A stretch of DNA of 26,612 nucleotides from JAMOAD01 sp023621955 (GTDB lineage Bacteria; Acidobacteriota; Aminicenantia; JAMOAD01): assembly GCA_035403085.1 (NCBI GenBank), contig DAONEM010000028.1:1-26612 (forward strand), in the 5' to 3' direction. Each line of letters opens with the position of its first letter. Within the stretch, counting starts at the first letter, position 1. The position numbers were made by a program, and so were the translations under genes. Under the pieces are notes generated by a model, which saw only the letters and a program-made list of their open reading frames with translations, was not told the origin of the DNA and did no database searches. This document shows positions 1 through 8,662 of this stretch, piece by piece.

Positions 1-916
1 AACGCTGATCATGGCCGGGACGGTCCTTCACGAAGGTGATGAGAGAGCGGAAGCCCTTCTGGGGACGGCTCTCGGGGGCCCTTCTCTCCAGGATGTCGCA
101 GAGGCTCTCTACGAGGCGAAGGTTGGAGGTCTCCGAACGCCCACCTACGGCGTAGGTCTCCCCCAGGCGTCCCCGGTTGAGAATCGCCCAGAGAGCCGAG
201 CAGTGGTCCTCCACGTGGAGCCAGTCCCGAACGTTGGTCCCCTCCCCGTAGACGGGCAGAGGTTTCCCCTCCAGGGCGTTCAGAACCATCAAGGGGATCA
301 TCTTCTCCGGGAACTGGTAGGGGCCGTAGTTGTTGGAACAGTTGGAGACCATCACCGGCAGGTGGTAGGTGTGAAAATAGGCCCGGACCAGGTGGTCCGA
401 GGAGGCCTTGGAGGCGGAATAGGGGCTCCTGGGGTCGTAAGGGCTCCCCTCGGTGAAAAACCCGACCTGGCCGAGACTCCCGAAGACCTCATCGGTGGAG
501 ACATGGTGGAAAACCTTTCCCGTCGGAGATTCCCAGACCTTGCGGGCCGCCTCGAGGAGGGTGAAGGTCCCCAGAACGTTGGTCCGGACGAACTCTTCGG
601 GGCCCCGAATGGAGCGGTCCACATGGCTCTCGGCGGCGAAGTGGACGATGGTGTCCACCTCCTCCTCCCGGAGGATCTTCTCCACCAGGGCGGCGTCTCC
701 GATGTCCCCCCGAAGGAACCTGTACCGTCCGGCCCCGTACCGTTCGGCCAACCCCTCCAGGTTCTTGGGGTTCCCCGCGTAAGTCAGCTTGTCCAGGTTG
801 ATGATCTTGCCTGAAAACTCGGTCTTCTCAAAGAGGTAGCGGATAAAGTTGGTCCCGATGAAACCACACCCTCCGGTGACAAGGACCCGCCTCAGAGTAC
901 GCTCCCGATGGTTCAC
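1..916 (-). CDS. rfbB: dTDP-glucose 4,6-dehydratase (RmlB/RfbB), 3' end cut by window edge
   Basis: Second enzyme of dTDP-L-rhamnose synthesis: NAD-dependent conversion of dTDP-glucose to dTDP-4-keto-6-deoxyglucose in the cytoplasm. The visible 305 residues show the extended-SDR Rossmann motif VTGGCGFIG near residue 13, the STDEVFG segment, the catalytic YxxxK as YSASK (Tyr166, Lys170), and the family block RPGHDQR at the window edge. About 30-50 C-terminal residues are missing beyond position 1. I chose the GTG at 916 because it overlaps the rfbD stop (GTGA) and has AAGGAGG 7 nt upstream; a second in-frame GTG lies 6 nt earlier. It is the last visible gene of rfbA-C-D-B. Identity is very secure because the rest of the pathway is adjacent. 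Confidence 0.96.
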   Translation of the reverse strand, partial: MNHRERTLRRVLVTGGCGFIGTNFIRYLFEKTEFSGKIINLDKLTYAGNPKNLEGLAERYGAGRYRFLRGDIGDAALVEKILREEEVDTIVHFAAESHVDRSIRGPEEFVRTNVLGTFTLLEAARKVWESPTGKVFHHVSTDEVFGSLGQVGFFTEGSPYDPRSPYSASKASSDHLVRAYFHTYHLPVMVSNCSNNYGPYQFPEKMIPLMVLNALEGKPLPVYGEGTNVRDWLHVEDHCSALWAILNRGRLGETYAVGGRSETSNLRLVESLCDILERRAPESRPQKGFRSLITFVKDRPGHDQR

Positions 917-1788
917 CGGCACCCCTCCTTTTCCTTCAGCGCGTCCAGGTAACAGCCCAGGTTGGTCCGCCAGGGGTGAACCGGAAAACCCGCCGCTTTC
1001 GCCTTCTCCTTGTCCAGGACCGAATAGCGGGGACGGCGGACCTGAGTGGGGTACTTCTCGGTGGAAACCGGCCTGACCGGCTTCCTCTCGTCGATGAGTC
1101 CCCTCTCCCAAGCCATCTGGACTATGGTTTCGGCGAAGTGGTGCCAAGAGATGGCCCCCTCGTCGGAGAGGTGAAAGAGGCCCCAGGGGCCTTCGGGGAC
1201 GGCAATTCTCCAGACCACGCTCTCGGCCAGGGTCCTTGCCCAAGTGGGAGAACCCCACTGGTCAGCCACGACGGAGAGGGAGTCCTTCTCCCGGGCCAGC
1301 TGAAGGATCTTGGCGACGAAGTTCTGCCCGTAGAGACCGTAGAGCCACGAGATTCTCAGGACCAGAGCGTGGGGACAGCTCTCCAAGACCTTCCTCTCCC
1401 CGGCCAGTTTGCTCTTCCCGTAGACCTGAATCGGGCCCGTGGGATCGTCCTCCCTGTAGGGTTCGGTCCCCTCTCCGCTGAAGACGTAGTCGGTGGAGAA
1501 GTGGACCAGAGAGATTCCCCTCTTTACGGCCTCCTGGGCCAAGATTTCGGGGCCTCGGTCGTTCACGTTGAAGGCCTCGGCCTTCTCCTTTTCCGCCCGG
1601 TCCACGGCGGTGTAGGCGGCGGCGTTGACGATCCACTGGGGCCGAACCTCATCGAGGAAGGCGGCGGTGGAGGCTCCATCGGCGATGTCCCTCTCCCGGT
1701 CGGTACCGACGAACTCCCATCCCGCCTCTTCGAAAAGGAGGGCGATCTCCCTGCCTAACATCCCCTGGGCTCCGGTGAGCCAGATCAT
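913..1788 (-). CDS. rfbD: dTDP-4-dehydrorhamnose reductase (RmlD/RfbD)
   Basis: Last step of the pathway: NAD(P)H reduction of dTDP-4-keto-L-rhamnose to dTDP-L-rhamnose. The 291-residue protein has normal family length. It opens with the glycine-rich nucleotide motif LTGAQGMLG (residues 4-12), carries the segment VNAAAYTAVDRAE typical of RmlD, and has the SDR catalytic motif YGKSK followed by LAGE. The ATG at 1788 overlaps the rfbC stop by ATGA, and its own TGA overlaps the rfbB GTG, so the three genes are probably translationally coupled. No defect is visible. Confidence 0.96.
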   Translation of the reverse strand: MIWLTGAQGMLGREIALLFEEAGWEFVGTDRERDIADGASTAAFLDEVRPQWIVNAAAYTAVDRAEKEKAEAFNVNDRGPEILAQEAVKRGISLVHFSTDYVFSGEGTEPYREDDPTGPIQVYGKSKLAGERKVLESCPHALVLRISWLYGLYGQNFVAKILQLAREKDSLSVVADQWGSPTWARTLAESVVWRIAVPEGPWGLFHLSDEGAISWHHFAETIVQMAWERGLIDERKPVRPVSTEKYPTQVRRPRYSVLDKEKAKAAGFPVHPWRTNLGCYLDALKEKEGCR

Positions 1789-2333
1789 GGGAAGACCTCG
1801 GCGAGCCGAAGGGGGGGAAAGAGGCTGTCCTTCTCAGAGGTCAGGGGCTCCTCCACAGGCCAGAGAATCCCCAGGGTCTGGTCGCTCCAGCAGACGCCTC
1901 TCTCCGCCTCTTGGCAGTACTCCCCTGTCGCCTTGTAGTGAACCTCCGCGGTCTCGCTCAGGGCACAAAAACCGTGGGCGAAGCCCTCGGGGATGTAGAA
2001 CATCCTCTTGTTCTCCGCCGAGAGGACCAGGGCGGCCCACCGGCCAAAGGTCTCCGACCCTCTGCGCACGTCCACGGCGACATCGAAGATCTCCCCGCTG
2101 AGACAACGGACCAGCTTGGCCTGACCGTGGGGGGGCAGTTGGTAGTGAAGCCCCCGGACCACACCCCTGCGGGAGAGGGAGTGGTTGTCCTGACAGAATT
2201 GGTCCGGGAGCCCCATGTCGCGGAACTCCGAGGCCTTGAAGGTCTCCCAGAAGAGTCCCCTGTGGTCTTCGTGGACCAGAGGGTCCAAGACGAGAAGGCC
2301 CGGAACTGCGAGGGGAGAGATTTTGAAGGTCAT
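1785..2333 (-). CDS. rfbC: dTDP-4-dehydrorhamnose 3,5-epimerase (RmlC/RfbC)
   Basis: Epimerises dTDP-4-keto-6-deoxyglucose at C3 and C5 in rhamnose synthesis. The 182 residues match the cupin-fold RmlC family. Visible hallmarks are HEDHRGLFWETF near residue 21, the RGLHYQ motif with the probable catalytic His63, VRCLSGEIFDVAVD, and IPEGFAHGF. The start is the ATG directly after the rfbA TAA (TAAATG), with AAGGAG 6 nt upstream. The gene sits between rfbA and rfbD as expected for an rml operon. No anomaly is seen. Confidence 0.96.
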   Translation of the reverse strand: MTFKISPLAVPGLLVLDPLVHEDHRGLFWETFKASEFRDMGLPDQFCQDNHSLSRRGVVRGLHYQLPPHGQAKLVRCLSGEIFDVAVDVRRGSETFGRWAALVLSAENKRMFYIPEGFAHGFCALSETAEVHYKATGEYCQEAERGVCWSDQTLGILWPVEEPLTSEKDSLFPPLRLAEVFP

Positions 2334-3209
2334 TTAAGACTCCTTTTCCACACAAATCGTTTTGAGGTAGGCCCCGTAGAGGCTCTTGCCCATGCTCTCC
2401 GCGGCCGCCTTCACCTGATCCACTCCGATCCACCCCTGACGGAAGGCGATCTCTTCGAGGCAGGCGATCTGGAGCCCCTGTCTCTCTTCGATGGTCTTCA
2501 CGAAGAGCGTGGCGTCCAACAGGGAGGCGCAGGTCCCGGTGTCGAGCCAGGCGAAACCCCGTCCCATGACCCGGACGGAGAGTTTCCCCTCCTGCAGGTA
2601 ACGGCGGTTGACGTCGGTGATCTCCAGCTCCCCCCGCCCCGAGGGTTTCACCCCCTTGGCGATCTCCACCACCCGGTTGTCGTAGAAGTAGAGGCCTACC
2701 ACGGCGGCGTTCGATTTGGGCTTGAGGGGCTTCTCTTCTATGGAAAGCGCCTGTCCTCGGGCGTCAAACTCGACGACTCCGTACCTTTCCGGATCGTTCA
2801 CCCTGTAGCCGAAGACCATGGCCCCCTCGGTCAGTGACGCCCCCTCCCGCAGGAGGTTGGTCAGGTTGTGGCCGAAGAAGAGGTTGTCCCCTAAGACGAG
2901 GCAGACCGGATCCTTGCCGATGAACTCCTCCCCGATGAGGAAGGCCTCCGCCAGCCCCCGGGGCTCCGGCTGAGAGGCGTAGGAGAGGGAGATCCCCAAG
3001 GAGGAGCCGTCTCCAAAGAGATCCTGGAAGCGGGGAAGGTCTTGGGGCGTGGAGATGATCAGGACCTCCCGGATCCCCGCCAGCATAAGCGTGGAGAGGG
3101 GGTAGTAGATCATGGGCTTGTCGTAAACCGGAAGAAGCTGTTTGCAGAGGGCGCGGGTCATGGGGTGAAGGCGTGTGCCGGCGCCACCGGCCAGAACGAT
3201 TCCTTTCAT
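2334..3209 (-). CDS. rfbA: Glucose-1-phosphate thymidylyltransferase (RmlA/RfbA)
   Basis: Commits glucose-1-phosphate to dTDP-rhamnose by transfer from dTTP. The 291-residue protein has family length and begins MKGIVLAGGAGTRLHP, the nucleotidyltransferase signature, followed by KQLLPVYDKPMIYYP. Further in are the LVLGDNLFFG metal/nucleotide segment and the C-terminal RQGWI motif. The open frame continues to 3251, but those 14 extra codons contain the ribosome-binding site (AAGGGAGG, 11 nt before the ATG) and match nothing in the family, so I start at 3209. It is the first gene of the rhamnose operon, downstream of the ppdK terminator. No convincing -35/-10 pair was seen in 3210-3262. Confidence 0.96.
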   Translation of the reverse strand: MKGIVLAGGAGTRLHPMTRALCKQLLPVYDKPMIYYPLSTLMLAGIREVLIISTPQDLPRFQDLFGDGSSLGISLSYASQPEPRGLAEAFLIGEEFIGKDPVCLVLGDNLFFGHNLTNLLREGASLTEGAMVFGYRVNDPERYGVVEFDARGQALSIEEKPLKPKSNAAVVGLYFYDNRVVEIAKGVKPSGRGELEITDVNRRYLQEGKLSVRVMGRGFAWLDTGTCASLLDATLFVKTIEERQGLQIACLEEIAFRQGWIGVDQVKAAAESMGKSLYGAYLKTICVEKES

Positions 3210-3261
3210 TGACAAGCGATCCTCCCTTGAGGGACTAGGCCCTGAAGTCATTCAAGATTAA

Positions 3262-3293
3262 CAAAAAAGCCCCTCCCCGTAAAGGGGAGGGGC
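3262..3293 (-). terminator. Intrinsic terminator of the metK-ppdK unit
   Basis: Read on the minus strand, a perfect 10-bp GC-rich stem (GCCCCTCCCC pairing with GGGGAGGGGC, positions 3293-3284 and 3278-3269) encloses a 5-nt loop and is followed by six T residues (3268-3263). It lies 47 nt past the ppdK stop. This is a textbook Rho-independent terminator and separates ppdK from the rhamnose operon. Confidence 0.95.
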
Positions 3294-3294
3294 C

Positions 3295-3321
3295 CGGCGG
3301 GGGAAGGGACTCCCCCCGCCG
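3295..3321 (-). repeat. Second GC hairpin just upstream of the terminator
   Basis: An inverted repeat, CGGCGGGGG (3295-3303) and CCCCCGCCG (3313-3321), can form a 9-bp stem with a 9-nt loop. It lies between the ppdK stop and the terminator hairpin, and has no T-run of its own. It may stabilise the 3' end of the ppdK mRNA or stack on the terminator. Confidence 0.7.
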
Positions 3322-3339
3322 AAGGGGTTGCTTTCGTCC

Positions 3340-6024
3340 TTAGGCTCTCTTCTCTTGAATCACCGCCTGAGCGGCGGCCAAACGGGCGATAGGAACCCTG
3401 TAAGGGGAGCAGGAGACGTAGTTCATCCCCACCTTATGGCAGAAAATCACCGAAAGGAGATCTCCGCCGTGTTCACCGCAGATTCCGATCTTCAGGTCTT
3501 TCCGTGTGGAACGACCCTTCTCGATTCCCATCTTCACCAACATGCCCACGCCGACCTGGTCGAGGGACTGGAAGGGGTCGTGAACGAAGATTCCGGTCTT
3601 CTTCTCGTCCACATAGTCGGGGAGGAACTTCCCGGCGTCGTCCCGGGAGATCCCCATGGTCATCTGGGTCAGGTCGTTGGTGCCGAAGGAGAAAAACTCG
3701 GCGACCTCGGCGATCCGGTCCGCCAGGAGGGCGGCCCTGGGAACTTCGATCATGGTGCCCACCATGTAGGGGAGTGTCACCCCCTCCTTGGCGATCACGG
3801 CATCGGCGACCTTGCGGGTTCTCTGCTCAAGGATCTGAAGCTCTTTCTTGTCGATGGTCAGAGGGATCATGATCTCCGGATGGACCTTCACTCCGGCCTT
3901 GGAGCAGATGCAGGCGGCTTCGATGATGGCGCGGACCTGCATGTCCAGAATCTCCGGATAGGTGATGGCCAAACGGCAGCCTCGGTGGCCGAGCATGGGG
4001 TTGGCCTCGTGAAGCTGCTCCACCCTGAGTTTGATCTTCTCAAAGGGGACGCCGATCTTGTCGGCCAACTGACGCTGTTTATCCTCCACATGGGGAACGA
4101 ACTCATGCAGGGGGGGGTCGATGAGGCGGATCGTGACGGGGAAACCGTCCATGGCCTTGAAGATTCCGGCGAAGTCGTCCCTCTGGAAGGGAAGAAGCTT
4201 ATCCAGCGCGGCGATTCTCTGCTCCACGTTGTCGGCGACGATCATCTCCTGGATGGCCAAGCGGCGCTCCTCGGTATCGAAGAACATGTGCTCGGTCCTG
4301 CAGAGGCCTATCCCTTCGGCGCCCAACTCGACGGCCTTACGGGCATCGTAGGGCGTGTCGGCGTTGGTCCGGATCCGGAGGCGGCGGATCTCGTCGGCCC
4401 ACTTGAGAAGGGTCTGAAACTCCTCGCTGGGTTCGGGTTTGATCAGCTTGAAACCGCCGACGAAGACTTCGCCGGTGGATCCGTTCAGAGTGAGGGAATC
4501 GCCCTTCTTGACGATCTTCTCTCCCACCTTGAAACACCCCTTCTCATAATCCACATCCATCTTCTCGCAACCGACGATGCAACACTTCCCCCAACCCCTG
4601 GCGACGACGGCGGCGTGGGAGGTCTTTCCCCCTGTGGCGGTGAGAATACCCTGGGCGGCGTGCATCCCCCCGACGTCTTCGGGAGAGGTCTCTTTCCTGA
4701 CGAGGATCACGCTCACGCCTTCGGCGGCCATAGCCTCCGCGTCTTTGGCGTTGAAGGCCACCTTACCGGAAGCGGCGCCGGGAACCGCGTCGATACCGCT
4801 GACCAGGTAGCTCTTCTTCAGCTCATCCTTCTGGGCGGGATCGATGATGGGGTAGAAGACGCCCTCGATGTCCTTATCCTTGATTCTCAGGATGGCGTCC
4901 TCTTTGGTGATCAGACCCTCTTTCACCATGTCCACGGCCATTCTGAAGGAGGCCCTGGGAAGGCGTTTCCCGGTGCGGCACTGGAGCATGTAGAGCTTCC
5001 CCTCTTCCACGGTGAACTCGAGGTCCTGCATGTCCTTGTAGTGCTTCTCCAGGGTGGCCCGAACCTCGCAGAGCTGTTTGTAAGCGGCGGGGTCGACCTT
5101 GTTGAACTCGGAGAGCTTCATGGGCGTACGGATTCCGGCGACCACGTCCTCTCCCTGGGCGTTGATCAGGTAGTCTCCGTAGAAGAGGTTCTCTCCGGAG
5201 TTGGGGTCTCTGGTGAAGCAGACACCGGTTCCGCTCTTCTCGCCCATGTTACCGAAGACCATCTGCTGAACGTTAACGGCGGTGCCCACGATGCCTTTGA
5301 TGTTCTCGACCCTTCGGTAGGTGACGGCCTTATCGGCCATCCAGGAGCCAAAGACGGCGTCCACGGCGCCCCAGAGCTGGACCACAGGATCCTGGGGGAA
5401 GTCGGCGCCGATGGCCTTCTTGTAGATCTCCTTGTACTTGGCGACCAGAAGCGCGAGTTCCTTCTCGTCAACGTCGGTGTCGTTGATCTTCGTGCCGACA
5501 GGCACGCCGAGGCGCTTCCTGGTGTGGGCCTCCTTGATCTCGTCAAAGGCTTCGTCAAAATCTTCCCTGGGGATTCCCATTCCCGTGGAGCCGTACATGG
5601 TGATGAAACGACGGTAGGCGTCCATGGCAAAGCGCCTGTTTCCGGTCTTTTTGGCAAGACCCTCCACGGAGCTGTCGTTCAGACCGAGGTTCAGAATGGT
5701 TTCCATCATGCCGGGCATGGAGATGGGAGCCCCGGAACGCACGGAGACGAGCAGAGGATCCGCGGGATCGCCGAAACGTTTACCTACGGTCTTCTCCAAT
5801 TTGGCTATATTCTCGGCAACCTCTTCTCTGAGGCCGTCCGGATATTTTCTCTGATTCTTATAAAAGAGGTCGCAAACCTCTGTCGTAATCGTGAAGCCCG
5901 CGGGAACCGGAAGTCCGATGCTGGCCATCTCGGCCAAACCGGCTCCCTTTCCACCGAGCAGGTTCTTCAAAGACGCGTTGCCTTCGGCCTTCCCACCGCC
6001 GAAGAAGTAACAATGCTTAGTCAT
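3340..6024 (-). CDS. ppdK: Pyruvate, phosphate dikinase (PPDK)
   Basis: Cytoplasmic enzyme that interconverts pyruvate + ATP + Pi and PEP + AMP + PPi. The 894 residues match the PPDK length class. In order: an ATP-grasp N-terminal domain (roughly 1-350, with LVSVRSGAP and MPGMMETILNLG); the swivelling phosphohistidine domain with GGKTSHAAVVARG, where His470 is the phosphocarrier and Thr468 is the site that PDRP-type regulatory proteins modify in other organisms; and the C-terminal PEP/pyruvate barrel with GLCRTEHMF, FSFGTNDLTQMTMG and the catalytic Cys849 in GICGEHGGD. The ATG overlaps the stop of the upstream hybrid kinase (ATGA) and has AAGGAGG 7 nt upstream. No DUF299/PDRP regulator is present here. 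All key residues are intact. Confidence 0.98.
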   Translation of the reverse strand: MTKHCYFFGGGKAEGNASLKNLLGGKGAGLAEMASIGLPVPAGFTITTEVCDLFYKNQRKYPDGLREEVAENIAKLEKTVGKRFGDPADPLLVSVRSGAPISMPGMMETILNLGLNDSSVEGLAKKTGNRRFAMDAYRRFITMYGSTGMGIPREDFDEAFDEIKEAHTRKRLGVPVGTKINDTDVDEKELALLVAKYKEIYKKAIGADFPQDPVVQLWGAVDAVFGSWMADKAVTYRRVENIKGIVGTAVNVQQMVFGNMGEKSGTGVCFTRDPNSGENLFYGDYLINAQGEDVVAGIRTPMKLSEFNKVDPAAYKQLCEVRATLEKHYKDMQDLEFTVEEGKLYMLQCRTGKRLPRASFRMAVDMVKEGLITKEDAILRIKDKDIEGVFYPIIDPAQKDELKKSYLVSGIDAVPGAASGKVAFNAKDAEAMAAEGVSVILVRKETSPEDVGGMHAAQGILTATGGKTSHAAVVARGWGKCCIVGCEKMDVDYEKGCFKVGEKIVKKGDSLTLNGSTGEVFVGGFKLIKPEPSEEFQTLLKWADEIRRLRIRTNADTPYDARKAVELGAEGIGLCRTEHMFFDTEERRLAIQEMIVADNVEQRIAALDKLLPFQRDDFAGIFKAMDGFPVTIRLIDPPLHEFVPHVEDKQRQLADKIGVPFEKIKLRVEQLHEANPMLGHRGCRLAITYPEILDMQVRAIIEAACICSKAGVKVHPEIMIPLTIDKKELQILEQRTRKVADAVIAKEGVTLPYMVGTMIEVPRAALLADRIAEVAEFFSFGTNDLTQMTMGISRDDAGKFLPDYVDEKKTGIFVHDPFQSLDQVGVGMLVKMGIEKGRSTRKDLKIGICGEHGGDLLSVIFCHKVGMNYVSCSPYRVPIARLAAAQAVIQEKRA

Positions 6025-8624
6025 ATATTTCCTCCTTTTCCAATATCGAGGGTTGATTTCCCTCCGTTGAGATTTTTCTTCACAAACTCTGTCAGTTCCA
6101 TCAGGGCAAAGGGCTTGGAGAGCAAAGGAATCCTGTTCTCTTTCAGGAAAGCCTTAATCTCGTCGGAGTAAGGGTTCCCGGAGACCATGATCACTTGGGT
6201 TCCCGGATGTTTCTCTTTCGCCACCCGGTAGAGCTCTATTCCCGAGACATCGGGCATGGTGATGTCGGAGATGATAAGGTCGTAGTCGTTCTTGCCCAGC
6301 TCCTCGATGGCTTGTCTTCCGTTATGGACTCCGAAGACCTTGAACCCTCTCTCGTAGGAGAGCACTTCGACCATCAGCTCCACAAGGGCCTCCTCGTCGT
6401 CGACTACGAGGATCCTCGCCTCCCCCTTCACCGGAGCCTCTTCGATGGGCTTGGCCGGGTGCGGTTTGGTGATCAAGGGAGCGGCGAAGGTGAAGTGGAG
6501 CTCCGTCCCCTCTCCCTTTCGACTCTCCACACCGATCTTCCCCTCATGGGCGGTGACGAAGGAGTGGACGTAGTTAAGCCCCAGCCCTTTTCTCCCCTCG
6601 AAACGCCCGAAGAAGGGCTCGAAGACGAGGGGAAGGTCCTCTTCCGGGATTCCGATCCCGTTATCTTTCATGGAGACCTGGAAGAGTCCGTCCGCGAAGC
6701 CGGTCTTCACAAGGAAGTTCTTCGTCGGCAGTTGGCTGAGCTTGAGGGCCTCAATGGCGTTCACGATGATGTGGATGAAGACGTCCTCGACCTGAAGCCT
6801 GTTGAGGGAGGCCTCGGGAATGGAGGGGTCCAGTTCGCAGGTCACGTGAATCCCCGTAGCGTCCAGCTTATACTCCAAGAGGGAGAGAACCGTCTCCACC
6901 TCTCGGTTGATGTTGACCGCCTCCAGGTTCCCCTCTCCGGAGGAGATGTAATCGAGGATGGAATCCATGATCTTCACCGCCTTCTCGGCGTTGGTGTAGA
7001 TCTTTTCGGCCCTCTCCTTCTCCTTACCTTGAAGGCTCATCATCATCATCTGGGAGTAACCCATGATCGGGGTCATCTTGTTGTTGATCTTATGGAAGAT
7101 ACTGCGAAGGACGTAGGATTGGTTGCGGTGTTTCTGTACCTCTTCCAGAAGTTCCTGACACTGGGCCTTGTCGATATGGGTGTTGAAGAGCTCCCGAACG
7201 ACCCTGCTCTTCTTCTCCCTCTCCTTGAGATTCTCCTGGAAGGTTTCGTAGTTCTGCAGGGCGTTGCCGGTGATCTGAACTGCGGTTTCGAGGTACTTGA
7301 GCATCTCCGGGGTGTAGAGAACCGTACGGCCCAGCCGGACGCACAAGACGCCCCAAACCTTGTTGCGGCAGGCGACGGGCAAGAAGATCCCCACCCCCGC
7401 GGCGGTCCGTTCCAGCTGGACCTCCCGGTTCTGGAAGGCCTTTCCCGCCAGCCCGCTCTCCTTCAGCGTCGCCTCCTCCTTGAAGAGAACCTGCTCCTGA
7501 AGGGTGTAGCGGTAAAATTCCTTATCCACACAGAAGAGGAGGAAGACCCTCTCAGGGTTCAGGCCGTTGCCGACATTGGTGAGAAGGCGGGTGACCAGCT
7601 CGTCCGGGTTTCCCAGCCAGGAGAGGCTTTCAGAGAGTTTCAGGTTCTCGGTGATGTACCTCTTCTCCGCGGAGATTCGATCCTTCAAGGCGAGGATGAC
7701 CTGTTTGTCCCTCTCCAGCGCTTCGTTCTCGTGGTAGAGAGTCTTCTGAGAGGCCTCGGTCAGCTTGAGCACATCCAACATCTCCGCCTGAAGGCGGCCC
7801 TTGTCTTCGACCTCCCGCTGTAGGTCCTCCACAAACTCCTGAAGGAAGGAGCGGTGGTCGTAGATGCGGATGTGAAAGTGGTCCTGAATGGATTTTTCGA
7901 GGGAGCACTTCAGCTCACCCTGCCTCTTCGTCTCGGAGACCAGGAGGCTCTGAGCGAACTGGTCCGCCAGGCTGACCACGTAGGCGAGGTTCTTCTCCTC
8001 CTCTCCCCCCGTTACGGGGGCGAAGGAGTTGACAAACTCTTCGGGGAAGTGCCACTCCCGGGCGACCCACGCCCCTACCTGCAGATAGTCGGTGCCGTAG
8101 AGGGAACGCTCCTTCTCCAGGAGCTCCTCCTCGCCCATGCCCACGTCTTGGGGGTAGTGGTCGGGGTCGTTGATGAGAAGGAGAATCTGGCCGATCCTGC
8201 GTAGCAAACCCACGATCATGAAAAACTCTTGGTTCCCGCATCCAAAGACCTTGCAGAGAGTCTTGGCGGAAACCCCCGTCACCAGGGTCATCCTGATGAG
8301 GTAGCGGAAGTACTCCGACGCCACCCCTTCCCGTTGGACCTTCCAGAGAATATCGTAGAGAGAGGATTTGACGGCCAACCTGCGGACCGTGTTGACCCCC
8401 AGGATGTTGATCGCCTGGCTGACGGTCTTGACCTTCCCGCTGACACCGTAGTAGGAAGAGTTCGCGATTCTGAGGGTTTCGGCGGTTAAGCCCGGGTCTG
8501 TGACAACGATCTCAGCCAGATCCCGAGGAGAGAAGTAAGAGCCTCTCTTCTCGCCTTGGAGGATCTCGACGATCGTCGAGGGTAAGGAGGGAATCCTCTG
8601 GAGCTGAAGGTCTTTCATGCCCAC
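6021..8624 (-). CDS. HDOD-GAF hybrid histidine kinase with C-terminal receiver domain
   Basis: A soluble 867-residue signalling protein with no membrane segment. Domains in order: HDOD (about 5-205), in which the HD metal motif is replaced by LLRRIGQ near 140-146; a coiled-coil linker (about 255-335); a GAF-like domain (about 335-460); a dimerisation/phosphoacceptor helix with His511 in IFHKINNKM; a HATPase with N-box VNAIEA (621-626), G1 DNGIGIP (654-660) and G2 GRKGLGL (677-683); and a receiver with acidic pair Asp742/743, phosphoacceptor Asp787 and Lys837. The GTG at 8624 is preferred because AAGGGGG lies about 6 nt upstream; ATG at 8618 is possible. It follows purF by 38 nt and is coupled to ppdK. 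The signal sensed is unknown. A metabolic role is inferred from context only. Confidence 0.9.
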   Translation of the reverse strand: MGMKDLQLQRIPSLPSTIVEILQGEKRGSYFSPRDLAEIVVTDPGLTAETLRIANSSYYGVSGKVKTVSQAINILGVNTVRRLAVKSSLYDILWKVQREGVASEYFRYLIRMTLVTGVSAKTLCKVFGCGNQEFFMIVGLLRRIGQILLLINDPDHYPQDVGMGEEELLEKERSLYGTDYLQVGAWVAREWHFPEEFVNSFAPVTGGEEEKNLAYVVSLADQFAQSLLVSETKRQGELKCSLEKSIQDHFHIRIYDHRSFLQEFVEDLQREVEDKGRLQAEMLDVLKLTEASQKTLYHENEALERDKQVILALKDRISAEKRYITENLKLSESLSWLGNPDELVTRLLTNVGNGLNPERVFLLFCVDKEFYRYTLQEQVLFKEEATLKESGLAGKAFQNREVQLERTAAGVGIFLPVACRNKVWGVLCVRLGRTVLYTPEMLKYLETAVQITGNALQNYETFQENLKEREKKSRVVRELFNTHIDKAQCQELLEEVQKHRNQSYVLRSIFHKINNKMTPIMGYSQMMMMSLQGKEKERAEKIYTNAEKAVKIMDSILDYISSGEGNLEAVNINREVETVLSLLEYKLDATGIHVTCELDPSIPEASLNRLQVEDVFIHIIVNAIEALKLSQLPTKNFLVKTGFADGLFQVSMKDNGIGIPEEDLPLVFEPFFGRFEGRKGLGLNYVHSFVTAHEGKIGVESRKGEGTELHFTFAAPLITKPHPAKPIEEAPVKGEARILVVDDEEALVELMVEVLSYERGFKVFGVHNGRQAIEELGKNDYDLIISDITMPDVSGIELYRVAKEKHPGTQVIMVSGNPYSDEIKAFLKENRIPLLSKPFALMELTEFVKKNLNGGKSTLDIGKGGNI

Positions 8625-8662
8625 ATTTTACCCCCTTGCTCCCTCGGTTTCAAGAAAAGGGC

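Noticed and set aside
3210..3262. A promoter for the rhamnose operon
   Set aside because: TTGAAT and TTGTTA are present, but no -10 box with suitable spacing follows; I could not support a call.
3328..6171. A 947-codon plus-strand open frame opposite ppdK
   Set aside because: It mirrors the highly conserved ppdK in antiphase; GC-rich codon bias keeps the antisense frame open. Its translation is Gly/His/Asp/Val-rich with no recognisable family, and no ribosome-binding site or promoter is evident.
6195..7823. A 542-codon plus-strand open frame opposite the hybrid kinase
   Set aside because: Same antisense effect. The minus-strand product has ordered HDOD, GAF, kinase and receiver motifs; the plus-strand product has none.
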